Below the pieces are notes generated by a model. It made no database searches, was not told the DNA's origin, and saw only the letters and a program-made list of their open reading frames with translations. A DNA stretch of 64,000 nucleotides from Pomphorhynchus laevis (taxonomy: Eukaryota > Acanthocephala > Palaeacanthocephala > Echinorhynchida > Pomphorhynchidae), in NCBI GenBank assembly GCA_012934845.2, contig WNNJ02001940.1, positions 1 through 64,000 on the forward strand, written 5' to 3'. This document shows positions 10,906 to 21,699 of this stretch, piece by piece. A program made the translations under genes and the position numbers. The number at the start of each line of letters is the position of its first letter. Positions within the stretch are counted from its first letter, which is position 1.

Positions 10906-12164
10906 TTCAGTCAAAATGCATTTACATTTTGACTGCAACACAAATAAGCAATAATGAGAATAATAATATAAGAATAGCACTTTAAGAATAGAAACCACAC
11001 AAAAATTTAGATATTTCTTCTTATGAAAGAAGTTTGCTTTTTTTTATTATAAATAAAATTTGCTTTATTGCGCTTTTATGCTTATATCTTTATTTTGAAT
11101 TTTTCATTTATCCCAATAGCTTTCATTTTACATCTTCTGCTTTGTAGAATCTCTAAACAGCATCAGCGACTTATTGTTTTGTATTAAAATATAATATATT
11201 ATATTAATACAATAAAATTATATATTATAATAAATTATAATTATATAATTAATATAAATTATAATATAATTTATTTAATATAAATTATTATATAATAAAA
11301 TTAATAATACATGCTATTGTTAGCAGATGGGCTTTTAATTATTGGTTCATTGAAATGCTGTTTTATGCAATTGTTTTCCCATATTAAGATATTTCAATTT
11401 TTTAATTAAAAATTAGTATCATCAGTTAAGTGATCTGATTCCTAATATTACAATTGTGCTTTTTTAGCGAGTACATGTTGTGAAAACTACCGCACCAGTA
11501 CACTGGTGCTGATCAGCACCAGTGTACTGAGTCCAAAGAGTATATATATAGTATATGTGCAAAGAATAAATGAAATACTATATAATAATGTCAACTCAAA
11601 AGTTATTCTACACTACTATCTGCAATGCACCGACGTTATAATAAATTTGGCAAAGCAAGTAATAATATCATGCATTGGGAAGTAACTCTTATTATCAGTA
11701 ATACTTTTGGATGCTATGAGAAATAATATTCAGAATTACATATTAATTGTCTATTTATATATTATTTATAAATAATATATTAATATTATATTATGAATAT
11801 ATTATTAATATATCATAAACAATATAAACTATATTATTTTTATAATATAGTTAAAGTGTTTAGTAATATATTTGTATTATATAATATATAATATATTCTA
11901 TAATATATTTGAAGATATTATATAGATATTTATATTTATAAAGATATTATTAATATATTATAGTTTAAGCGTTTAGTTAAAGCCATTATAATCATTAAAA
12001 ATATTGTAATATATTAAATTATATGATAAATATATGCTCAAGATCATTTTAATTGGACAAATCTCTTAAGTTATAACTGCACATCATTTATAGTACAGCA
12101 TTCATATAAAGTATAAATCTTTAATAACGCAAGTTTGAATGACATATAAAGTTATCAGATTTAC
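10906..12164. other. AT-rich non-coding stretch
   Basis: Runs of 'ataatata' dominate 11150-11330 and 11740-12020. The only structured part is the long palindrome at 11496-11529 and a short piece of the 'agtatatagtata' satellite just after it. No exon of ATG9 or CSTF3 was recognised, although both genes should continue into or across here. Confidence 0.5.
11496..11529. repeat. Perfect 34-bp palindrome
   Basis: The sequence starting 'cagtacactggtgctga' is followed directly by its exact reverse complement, with no spacer. The central 30 bases recur as a perfect palindrome at 13249-13278, again followed by 'agtccaaagagtatatatat'. A single arm, unpaired, occurs at about 55268 at the end of the repeat family described at 13076-13290. 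The palindrome thus looks like two repeat ends joined head to head. Confidence 0.9.
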
Positions 12165-12255
12165 CCGTAGCTTTTGTTGTTAGCTGGCAATAGTGCCTTC
12201 TGTGTTAGATTTATAGTTGCATTTTCATAAATCCTACGAACATTATCGTTTTCCC
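12165..12255 (-). CDS. CSTF3: CSTF3 exon 13 (HAT repeats)
   Basis: A 91-base minus-strand exon with acceptor 'tatttag' and donor 'cgg|gtaaat'. It joins exon 12 through a split Gly codon. It reads 'ENDNVRRIYENATINLT' and ends 'LLPANNKSYG'. Animal CSTF3 has 'EDNNTRVLFERVL...LPPEKSGEIW' here, so the length and key positions agree. It is the most 3' CSTF3 exon I could identify. The rest of the HAT-C region and the C-terminal 'monkeytail' segment that binds CSTF2 (CstF-64) were not found. Confidence 0.88.
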
Positions 12256-12329
12256 CTAAATACATTATTTTAGTGTTAACAAGAAAAAAATTAGGATTGA
12301 AAAATCAACAGGTAAACATTTAGATGAAA

Positions 12330-13075
12330 AATACCAAGTATATAGTCCAAAGTGCAATGAATCAAAAAAGTAAGAAAGTTCAAAAAAGTATATAGTTCAA
12401 AAGTAATCTAGTTCAGAAAGTACATAGTCTAAAAAGTATATAATCAAAAAAATATATAATCTAAAAAAGTTTATAGTCTAAAAAGTATATAATCCAAAAA
12501 ATATATAGCACAGAGAGTATAAAGTCCAAATAAATATATAGTCCAAAAAGAATATTGTTAAAACATAGCCCAGAGAGTCCAAAAGTATTAATCCAAAAAG
12601 TTTATAGTCTAAAAAGTATATAATCCAATAAGTATATAGCACAAAGGGCATAAATTTCAAAAAGTAAAGAGTCCAAAAAGAATATAGTTAAAAGGGATAT
12701 AATTCAGATGGGTAGGTAATCAAAGGAGTATATAACCATGAGAATAAATAATCAAAAGGGGGTACAATCCTAAGAGTATATAGTGAATCCTAAGAGTATA
12801 TAGTGCAAGAGGTATATAGTACAAAAATTATATAGTCCAAAGAGTATATATTGCAGAGAGTACATAGTCTAAAGAGTATATAATCCTAAGAGTATACAAT
12901 CCAAAGAGCATGCAATCCAAAAAAGTATAGACCATATAACATTATATGGTCTGAATATTATATAGTCCAAAAAGTGTATAATGCAAAATCTAGTGAGTCA
13001 AAAATTAAAAAGTCCAAAAAGTATATAGTCCAAAAAGTAAATAGTCTAGAGTATATAATCAAAAAATTATATTTA
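12330..13075. repeat. Minisatellite, short 'tatatagtccaaaa' units, part 1
   Basis: Dozens of degenerate units of roughly 16-20 bases built on 'agtatatagtccaaaa', with variants such as 'agtatataatccaaaa' and 'agtacatagtctaaaa'. Unit length drifts and units are imperfect, indicating an old array. It is interrupted at 13076 by a separate repeat element and resumes at 13290. The array sits in the CSTF3 intron between exons 13 and 12. Confidence 0.9.
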
Positions 13076-13290
13076 ACTTGAATGCATCGGTGAGCTGAAA
13101 TTCTTCTGGTTGTGGCACGACATTATCCTCACAGGTATTGTTCCTATTCTTGATACAGCTCAGCGCTACTAATCAGTCTGGGTTGATCTCATCAGCTGCT
13201 GACCCAGACCTACATTTCACGTTTCGAACTTTATTATCTGCTTACTCCGTACACTGGTGCTGATCAGCACCAGTGTACTGAGTCCAAAGA
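13076..13290 (+). repeat. Dispersed repeat copy A (inside the minisatellite)
   Basis: This non-satellite block contains 'ggtattgttcctattcttg', 'tcatcagctgctgaccc' and 'cctacatttcacgtttcga'. It is clearly related to the copy at 55137-55300 and to an inverted copy at 55378-55540. It ends in the palindrome at 13249-13278. Its motif order GAAAC...CTGATGA (minus strand) is discussed as a possible permuted hammerhead. No coding region is evident. Family unknown, possibly a non-autonomous element or a terminal repeat. Confidence 0.75.
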
Positions 13291-13640
13291 GTATATATAT
13301 AGTATAATATATAGTCCAAAGAGTATATATAGTATAATATATAGTCCAAAGAGTATATAGTCCAAAGATTATATAGTCCAGCAAGTGCATAGTCCAAAGA
13401 GTATATAATTTAAATAGTATATAATCTAAAAAGTATATGATCTAAGAAGTATATAGTCAAATTTTAGTGAGTCCCAAAAGTATATCGTCCAAAAATAATA
13501 TACATTCAAAAAGTATATAATCCAAAATTTAGTTTAAATCGTATATGGTCCAAGTATATAGTTCAAAATATATATAGTCCAGAGAAAATATAATCTAAAA
13601 AGTATATAGTTCAAAAAGTATATAATCTATATATTTTGTT
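13290..13640. repeat. Minisatellite, short 'tatatagtccaaaa' units, part 2
   Basis: Continuation of the array at 12330-13075 with the same degenerate units ('gagtatatagtccaaaga' and relatives). Interruption by the repeat at 13076 with the same unit type on both sides implies that the repeat inserted into a pre-existing array. Confidence 0.88.
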
Positions 13641-14017
13641 TTAAAGATAACTTGTAAACCATAATCGACTAAACGAAAATTAATATTGAAGGTACAAATA
13701 TTTTTTTAGTTTTTTTGATTTACGAATAGACTATTATTTGCGATTATTTTCTAATTTGTTTTAAATTCATATCAATTTTAACCTTTAGAATACTTCGACA
13801 TCATCAAAAAGCATTAGCTCGAACATTTTTATTTAATAATTTAATAAACTAATGAAAAATATAACAAACACAGCAATTTCTTCGAAATTTGCTAGATCAA
13901 ACAGCGATTATTTTTGAAATATGCGTTAGTTATGAAAGTTAATTTAAGAAATATGCAAATTATATTAATTAAATTACAATCTGTATAGTTATTATAAAAA
14001 TAATAACCTATATTTAC

Positions 14018-14120
14018 CTTGAATATGCTTAAGAAATTCAATAGAATCAAGGACATACTCTGCATTGTCTGAGTATCGCTTCAATCCAACAGCTATTATA
14101 GATTTTGCTAATTCTAAATC
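14018..14120 (-). CDS. CSTF3: CSTF3 exon 12 (HAT repeat)
   Basis: A 103-base minus-strand exon with acceptor 'tttaaag' and donor 'caag|gtaaat', giving 34 codons plus one base. It reads 'LAKSIIAVGLKRYSDNAEYV', aligning with '[20 protein letters not shown]' of animal CSTF3. The following 'DSIEFLKHIQ' matches 'AYIDYLSHLN'. Aromatic and hydrophobic HAT positions are kept. The phase is compatible with exons 11 and 13. Confidence 0.92.
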
Positions 14121-14386
14121 CTTTAAAATTTAAAAACAATCAAAATAAATTTATAAAAAATTTTAATTTTAAATTTTTAAATTATTAAAATATTCAATAA
14201 AATAATAATAAAGAATAAATAATATTAAAAGGACAAATCAGATTTATAAACCATTAAAACAATAAATCTCTAAACAATAAAGCTCTAAACAATAAAGCTC
14301 TAAACAATAAAGCTCTAAACAATAAATTTTTACAAATTATTTCAACTTCGCTCAATCCTAAAAGAAAAAATCAAATTACAAAAATA

Positions 14387-14634
14387 TCAATGTTTATTTA
14401 GATAAACTGTCAAGTTTTCACCATTAATCGGATTCGGATAGAAAATACAAAGATAATCCACATTACCATTGCACAGAAAAGTAAAACATGGCAACCTAGA
14501 ACACCAATATACACAAATGATTCGCATGAACGCAGTAAAGGCCAGTATGTTAAATGATATTGGCATCGACAATGGCTATCAATACACTGCATTCCAATTC
14601 CACATTCAGAAATACATGATTGACCGAAACTCAT
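14387..14634 (-). CDS. Possible exon: EB-type cysteine module followed by a membrane segment
   Basis: The minus-strand frame reads a compact six-cysteine block: 'CISECGIGMQCIDSHCRC', an eleven-residue gap, then Cys. This has the 'GMxCxxxxCxC' pattern of EB or EGF-like extracellular modules. A strongly hydrophobic segment ('VLLFCAMVMWIIFVFSI') and a short basic tail with stop follow. That order suggests the last exon of a type I membrane protein. An 'AG' lies just before the block and could be an acceptor. It lies inside a CSTF3 intron on the same strand, so it would be a nested gene or a relic. No upstream exon was found. Confidence 0.35.
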
Positions 14635-14664
14635 TATTACTATCGGGTTATATCGAGTACAAAA

Positions 14665-14990
14665 ATATAAAATGTTTCAACGCGCTAAACATAAGATCAA
14701 TTGATAAGATCTAAAAATATTATCAATTGATAACTGATAATGATTTATCAATCATTAACCGATTGTTAAAAAGATATAAATTTAATCACTGATTACGATT
14801 ATTGTAATATTATTATCATATAATATGATATAATATGATATAAATATATAATACCTTAAATGTTTCAACGCGCTAAACATAAGATCAATTGATAAGATCT
14901 AAAAATATTATCAATTGATAACTGATAATCGAATGTTAAAAAGATATAAATTTAATCACTGATTACGATTATTGTAATTTTTTTGTTTAT
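14665..14990. repeat. Tandem duplication of about 185 bp
   Basis: The block starting 'atgtttcaacgcgctaaac' at about 14672 is repeated from about 14859. Both continue through 'gatcaattgataagatc' and 'tatcaattgataactgata', and both end in 'ttaatcactgattacgatt'. The second copy lacks a short internal stretch. Few mismatches suggest it is recent. No coding role is seen. Confidence 0.85.
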
Positions 14991-15306
14991 TTTGTAAAAT
15001 TATTTAAAATAATTTTTATATTATTGAATATAAAAATAAATTTTTATCTTATAATAAATTTTATATTATAATTTTTATAATATTATTTATATTATTTCAT
15101 AATTTGGTTAAATATCATTTTTTATGACAAACTTAACTTCTAGAATATATTTAATCGATTATAATTTATTAGTATAAATTATTTATTAATGAATAATTAT
15201 TTATTTATAAATTAATTATTTATTTATTAATTAATATATTATATCGAATTGCAACCAGCTTTACTAATTTATATAGCAAAGCAATCAGCCGTATCCACGT
15301 TGTAGT

Positions 15307-15372
15307 ATGAACAATTCACAATTAACAATTGAAGAAGATGAAGTTTCTGATCAAGACAGTGTGACAAAAGAT
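15307..15372 (+). CDS. Possible first coding exon of an unknown gene
   Basis: ATG at 15307 opens 22 codons, an acidic peptide ('MNNSQLTIEEDEVSDQDS'...) that runs exactly to a consensus donor, 'gat|gtaagt'. The 60 bases upstream are GC-richer than the surroundings, as expected of a 5' UTR. No second exon was recognised downstream on the plus strand. It may begin a gene antisense to CSTF3 or be chance. Confidence 0.25.
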
Positions 15373-18300
15373 GTAAGTTATTAGTTTTTCTGATATTTCG
15401 TATTTGCATGATCATACCCAATTTGCGTTATATCACTCATGGGATTACCCATGATCGAACCAGTACATGGGATCACTCATGCAATCCCAAGTACTCAAAG
15501 AATTTACCAACTTCCAATAGGTGGCTTTTTCGAATTACGTTTCTACGAAGAGGTGATGCGTTATAGCGAATAATCTTGTTTTTTACTCATTCAATTTTAT
15601 TTCACGTAAATTAATTGAAATTTATTTGAATTTACACTTTTGTTATTCAGACAATTTTGAGTTTAACAAACACGCAATTGCAATTAGTATTTCAAGTGGT
15701 AAAAATGTTTTGCTCCTTACAACCAATTTAAAGCACGAAGTTGACCGATTTGACTAACTTCATTTATCAATCTAATTCAAATGCGAATCTATATAACTAT
15801 CAAATTTAAAAAGTAAATGTAAAGTGGAACCATATTCAAAGAGTTAATAATATTCGTATAATAGATTATATTTGACAATAATATATGATAATTAATTAAT
15901 GATAATTAATTAATCATTCATTATTAATTATATGATAATTAATTATAAATTTTATTAATTTATCTATAATAAACAAGAAACTGATTATTCAATATCATAA
16001 ATCATCAAATTTATTATATGTAATTTTGTATAAATATTTAATTTCTAATAATTTTATATTAATTATATTGATAATTAACATATAATTAATATATTATATT
16101 AAATATTAATAATTTATATTAATTATGAGTATCATATTTAGTTATTAAATGTTAACTATTTAATTAATATAAAATATAAAATTATATTTAATATATGTAT
16201 TAACAGCGTAGGGCATTATGACGCTCGAAAATAACATCTAACGCATGACTAGCACAAAATTAAGTATTCTTTGAGTCAAATATACGAATCATAAAATTAA
16301 CGAATTATATTTGAACTTGCATTTACTGTGACTTTCGTTGACATGTCGTCAATTCATGTTTTTAACACATATAATGTAACCTTTGCTTTCTGCCTAAAGC
16401 CAAGAGGCTGCAGTTGGAATTAATAACTTTAATAACTTCTATCACAATAACTTCACAATAACTTCTATCTTATTGTTTTTGCAATTCATCGCAATGACAA
16501 TTATACATTTTGTCAATATAATTTAATAAATAGAATCCATAAATTGATTGGTATAATTGATCAAAATAATCAAAAATGATAATTAATTATAGATTGTATT
16601 AATCTATAATTGTATATTGTATTAGTTATTAAATGTTAACTATTTAATTAATATAAAATATATAATTATATTTAATATATTTATCAAATATAATCAAAAG
16701 TGATAATTGATTATAAATTGTATTAATTAATCTATGATAATCAAGTAACTTATTGATCAATTATCCAATTAATATCGTTAGTGCTATAAAATATGTAATT
16801 TAATATATAATTTAATATATTATAATAAGTTATATTCAATATTTAACTTTTTTTGTCAATTTAATTTAATAAATAGCATTCATAAATTGATTTAAATCGA
16901 TTTGCAACAAAGTAATAACTTATATTATTTAAACAGGTTTAGGTCCAACGAACTATTAAATATTGACTTTAAATCTAAGACTTTAATATTCAGTGTATTT
17001 GACTGTATTTGATATTATTTTATTTGATATTTATCAAATATCAATATAAGAGCGTTATCTTTATAAACGTTAAAAACCGTTATCTTTCGGTTCCCATTAT
17101 ATTTAAATTTAATATTTAGTATTTAATATTTCTAAACAAATTTATAAACGGTTCCAAAATAATTAAGCTAATTCGATTATTTATAAAATAAGAGGTTAAT
17201 ATCAATTACTTTGCATTTTTTATTTAGCTTGACAATATTTAAATTAGGCGCCTAGAGCTGAGAGGCAAATCGGATTTTGTAAATTCTCTACATTACTATT
17301 ATACATTGTATAAACCTATATAATATTAAAACATGTCATATAAATAAATCGATACAGTGTGTAGTTATAGGTTAAATAAAGTAAATAATTGAAAGGTCAG
17401 TTAATGTGTCGTTTGGTTAATGAGTTATTCACATGATTTTCAATGCTGTAAAATTTAATATTATAAAATTTTATTATTAAAATACATATCGATTATTAAA
17501 CAATAATAGTTTAATTTAAATAAATTTAAGATTGCGGGAAACTAGACGTTAAGTTGAAATTTTAATTAAAGCTCATTTTCAGAGGCTTAGGCTCGGAAAA
17601 ACCTTATATTATAGACACTTATTTTGTCCCTTTTTATTATACAAAGTTTATTAATACGTTTACATACTTCTTTTTGCCAATGAATCTCAGTACGATTTAT
17701 TGACATAATGGTATGAAAGTACTGATTTATCAACGCCGGTACCAAATAATCTGATTAATACATTTAATTTCTTTATAAATATAAACAGATGCAAAAATTA
17801 AACAATAAAAATTTAAAGTTATTTAATATTTACTGATTTAAATGATTTCATGCAAAAGTTTGAAAGTTATGAAAATACAATTTTATAATATGAATACGAA
17901 AATATGTCATTAATTATACAGATTATATATACAAATATCAGTGATTAATTTTGATCAAAACTTACATTAAACAACTTGGAAATTTGCGGTATGTATCCAA
18001 TTACAATTATTTCTGCATGAAATTCTATTAAATATTTGAAAAACCAAAGAGAAACAATAGGTTTATCAATTATTTTTAATTATTTGTGCATAAAAGAGAT
18101 ATAATTATTGAATTTGAATGTCAATTATTTCGTCTTCTTCAATCATTTTTACTTAAAATGAAGTTTTTACGTTATAAACAGTTTTATTTTTAAGTAATCA
18201 CAAAGTAATTAAATTGATATTTTATCGGTTCCAGAAAGATAAGTTTTAATTATAAGTTTTACTTTTAAGTCATTTCAAAGTGAAACTGATAATATCTTAT

Positions 18301-18492
18301 CAGTTCCATAATAAAATATTATATTCTTAATAACTGATTTATAAATAGCATTAAGTTGCAATGAATCTAAATATTATATCAACATGACAAAGACAAACCG
18401 TCTTTATCGTAGAGACTAAAATTTATAATGTTTTCAAAAGTATTTTATTGTCCAAGTATTTTTATACTATAAACAAACATTAAGAAACTAAC
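15373..18492. other. AT-rich CSTF3 intron sequence
   Basis: Part of the 4.4-kb CSTF3 intron between exons 12 and 11. Two related stretches near 16130-16200 and 16620-16690 share 'agttattaaatgttaactat', showing local duplication. I see no exon, RNA gene or element with coding remains. Confidence 0.55.
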
Positions 18493-18636
18493 TTTTGTGC
18501 AAAAGTATTCAATCTGAGCTGCTGCAGTATAAATCTGATGAGCACAACGTGAGTCTTTTCTTGCCGATTCAAATACATCACGAAATGCCTTGATCCCATT
18601 TGTACGCTGGGCAAATCGCATATATAATATGTAACA
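18493..18636 (-). CDS. CSTF3: CSTF3 exon 11 (HAT repeats)
   Basis: A 144-base minus-strand exon of 48 whole codons between 'ctattttcag' and 'aaa|gttagt'. It starts 'CYILYMRFAQRTNGIKAFRD', aligning with 'VYIQYMKFARRAEGIKSGR' of animal CSTF3. It ends 'YTAAAQIEYFCTK', aligning with 'YVTAALMEYYCSK'. This is one of the best conserved parts of the HAT domain, which forms the elongated dimer of the cleavage stimulation factor. A short exon expected upstream (about 25 residues, the 'KYEKVHSIYNRLL...DPTL' part) was not found between here and 25086. Confidence 0.95.
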
Positions 18637-19049
18637 CTGAAAATAGAAAGAAAACAAACATGCATTAATATCGAAATCAGTTCTTTAGTTTCAAGACTTT
18701 TCCACACATAAATATAAAATTACATTTTAAAGTTACAAACTAACTTACAGGCTTCTTAGTCACAATTTCTGTAAATCATCGTAAAAGACAAAGTTTGTCA
18801 CACTGGGGTACTTTTAGAAATAAGAAGATAACACTCAATATGACGAAAAACTGTATTGAAGGATGAAATGAATTCCAAACTCAGATTGGAGATTATTTTA
18901 AATTTTGGAAACTCGTACATTAGCATTAATAAATAATTTTAATAATTATTATTATTTTAATTATCCAATTGATTATTTAATTGAGATTGATTATAATCTC
19001 AGTTAGTGAGAGAACCACTAGAGTTAAGAATTCCTCCTTTCATCAGATC

Positions 19050-19370
19050 GTAATTTCGACATCCGGAAAAATGGATCCAGTGGCAAGCTGTGTATTCAAG
19101 CAGATTGCATATAGTTATGAAGCCAACGGTCGAGGGAATACAGTGACTGTATAAGAGGTATCAGAGCAAGGATCGCCACAAAAATGGCAAAAGAGGTGGC
19201 AATGACAATTCGGATGAAGAGTGCTTCTAATTCATCCTTAAGACAAGAGATGTCCGGTCTTGATGAGCTTATCCAGCGACGTGAAGCTCATATCAATTAC
19301 CCATCGAAGAACGCCATTTTGAGATTGTACTTAAAATGGCCCATTTGCGGGAACCTTTTGGTGTATAATA
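19050..19370. other. GC-richer stretch with a 63-codon frame, unrecognised
   Basis: This part stands out from the AT-rich intron by composition. It contains a short plus-strand ORF (19184-19375) with an acidic-basic peptide. Its edges are sharp: the composition drops back to A/T runs right after 19370. It may be the remnant of an inserted element, but no family is recognised. Confidence 0.3.
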
Positions 19371-19379
19371 AATAATATT

Positions 19380-21690
19380 TATTAAAATAATAAAAAAATC
19401 AATTATTCAATAAAAATAATTATAATTAAATATTAAATAATTGTAGTATATTATATAATTAAAAAATTTATTTATAATAAAATAAATAATATAATAATAT
19501 AATTTATTACAGTAATTTATTAAAAGTTATTTTATAAATATTTTTATTTTAATTATTTTATTTATTTTATTTTTACTATAATTTTAATTATCTATAGTGT
19601 TCAAACTTTTCTGTCTAATTCGTTTCAACCTAATTTTATGCACAAGGTAAATTACAAATTTATTAAATCGAATATACAAGAGATCACAGACATATCAAAA
19701 ACAAAATATTATAATTAATATTATAATATTAATCTTGAAATTAATATTAATTTTAATATTAATTAATATTAATTTTATTATAATTAATTGTAATTTTGAA
19801 ATTAATTTAAAATTGTTATTTATTAATATTTGTAGAAGGAAAAATTATAATATACATTTTAAATCAACAAAATACGTACAAGACTATTTAGCAATTTAGC
19901 ATTAATGCGCTTAATATTTTTAAAAAAGCTAATGCAAAGCAAAATAACAAACCTATAAAAATATCTATTTCTTCTAAAATCCTGGTTAGATGCTAAAGTT
20001 AACTTTTTTACTTTATGTAATCTTCTAACGAATTCATGCCGATTACATGTAATATTTTATTACGCTCAATTGATTTAGTATAAATGTACGCATTTCATTG
20101 AAATTTCCACCTTTAACAATAGCATAATAATGACAATATAAGTCAACGCGTTATCGAATTTTGAAGACAATAAGTACGAAACTACTAAAAATCTATCGAT
20201 TCGAAAACACACACCACATTGGAATGTTCAAATCAATAGCTTACAAATTGTGAAATTTGGAATTTCAAATCCTAACGTGGCCTAGCAGTTGGATTTTTCC
20301 TGTTCTGAAACTTGACGCAAAAGGCGTTTATCACAGATTAAATACATGTCCCAGTAATATCAAATTACGTCTTATAATCTGAAAGAACAGAGGGTGTAGT
20401 TCAAAATTAAAAATTCTGTAACGAATTTTATCTCTACAACTGACAGCGGTTATTCAAAGTAGAAAACTCGTTTTGATTTATTTAACTAGAAATATCATTA
20501 TTTTGGTCATTACTCCAACTTAATGTCTTTAATTAATAGTTTGTAAAAACGATGCCTTTACGGCTCAAATCCATATTTTGTTTACGGATCTACGCAATGA
20601 ATGATGTGTTCGCTGAGCAAATCAGTGTATCAATAGCGACATCATGCACATCATGTAGAGAAATGTCAATACAAGCAAATTTTAGAACGCCTTTTACAAA
20701 GTCATCTACATGTTTACGAATATGACACCTATTTAGGTCGTGTAAACACGTTTATCGATTAACATGTAAATGACTAAAAAGTTTAGATTTGCGAAAACTT
20801 AATGTACCAACTTACCGCTGCATGTTTGTACAATAACCTGTCGGTACAATAATACTGTTAAAAATAAAATATTTAATTACCAATGTGGGGTTGATATTTT
20901 CACTTGACAGCAATCGTTGATATACTTCATTTGACTTGTCGATGTTTAACCTAGACTACAAATTGTGATCATTGCAACGATATCTATCGTAATAAAATTT
21001 CGTGTTCCGAATGAAATAAATTTAGCAATAAGGTAATTTAATTATCCTCGTCATTAAATATCGTAGAGGGTATGTTTTAAGAAACAAATCGAGTTTAGCG
21101 ATGCAAACAAAACGTTTATTGTATATAATCTCGAATTAAAGAAATATTGAACAAAATATAAGTTGTTGTTTACATCAAAACAAATATATTTTAAAATAAA
21201 AACGGTTTGCAAAAATATTCCTATCATAATCGGATTTAATTGTGTTGTTATGTCAAGACATATCGTTACGTGAACCACTAATTTCAAGTTTTCCTTTAAG
21301 AAATTGACGTGTACCGGAAATTACCATTGATGATAATATACAGTAAATATTAAATATTAAATGCAGTAATAATTAAACCATAGCAGTGCAGTATGTAGAC
21401 TATAATATATTAATAGAATTCTATTATTCTATAGTGGTTGATTACTATTCGAAATTAAATTTGTTGTGGTTATCAAAACTTTATAATTTAGGCATTCATT
21501 ACGAGTTAAAAATAAAGGGCACAAAAGTATTCAAGTCCTTTTTAATTTAATACAATTATGTTCACTTTTAAGTAAGCTACGTTATAAATACGTTTTGAAC
21601 AAGTTTCATATTTATATATAATATATCAAAATGATATTATTTTAATATAATATTAATATTATAATAATTAATATTAATGAAATATAAAAG
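19380..21690. other. AT-rich intron sequence, no recognised feature
   Basis: Mostly low-complexity A/T to about 19830, then ordinary AT-rich DNA. The missing CSTF3 exon 10 should lie between 18637 and 25085, but I could not read it here. Confidence 0.5.
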
Positions 21691-21699
21691 GGCAGCTAG

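Noticed and set aside
11467-11530. A possible ATG9 exon after 'gcttttttag' (reads 'RVHVVKTT' or, in another frame, a 'EYML'-like start)
   Set aside because: It runs directly into the palindromic repeat, only a few residues fit the expected 'HMVWCPE' motif, and the best-looking frame is out of phase with exon 9680-9824 and hits a stop at once.
12478-12660. 60-codon hydrophobic ORF
   Set aside because: It lies wholly in the 'tatatagtccaaaa' minisatellite and reflects its composition.
18480-18707. Second minus-strand frame over CSTF3 exon 11
   Set aside because: Shadow of the true frame; only the frame reading 'CYILYMRFAQR' is conserved and in phase.
18741-18790. A 20-base candidate exon between 'tttacag' and 'gtaagt' on the minus strand, considered as the missing CSTF3 exon 10
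   Set aside because: Too short, contains a stop in the required phase, and does not resemble the expected residues.
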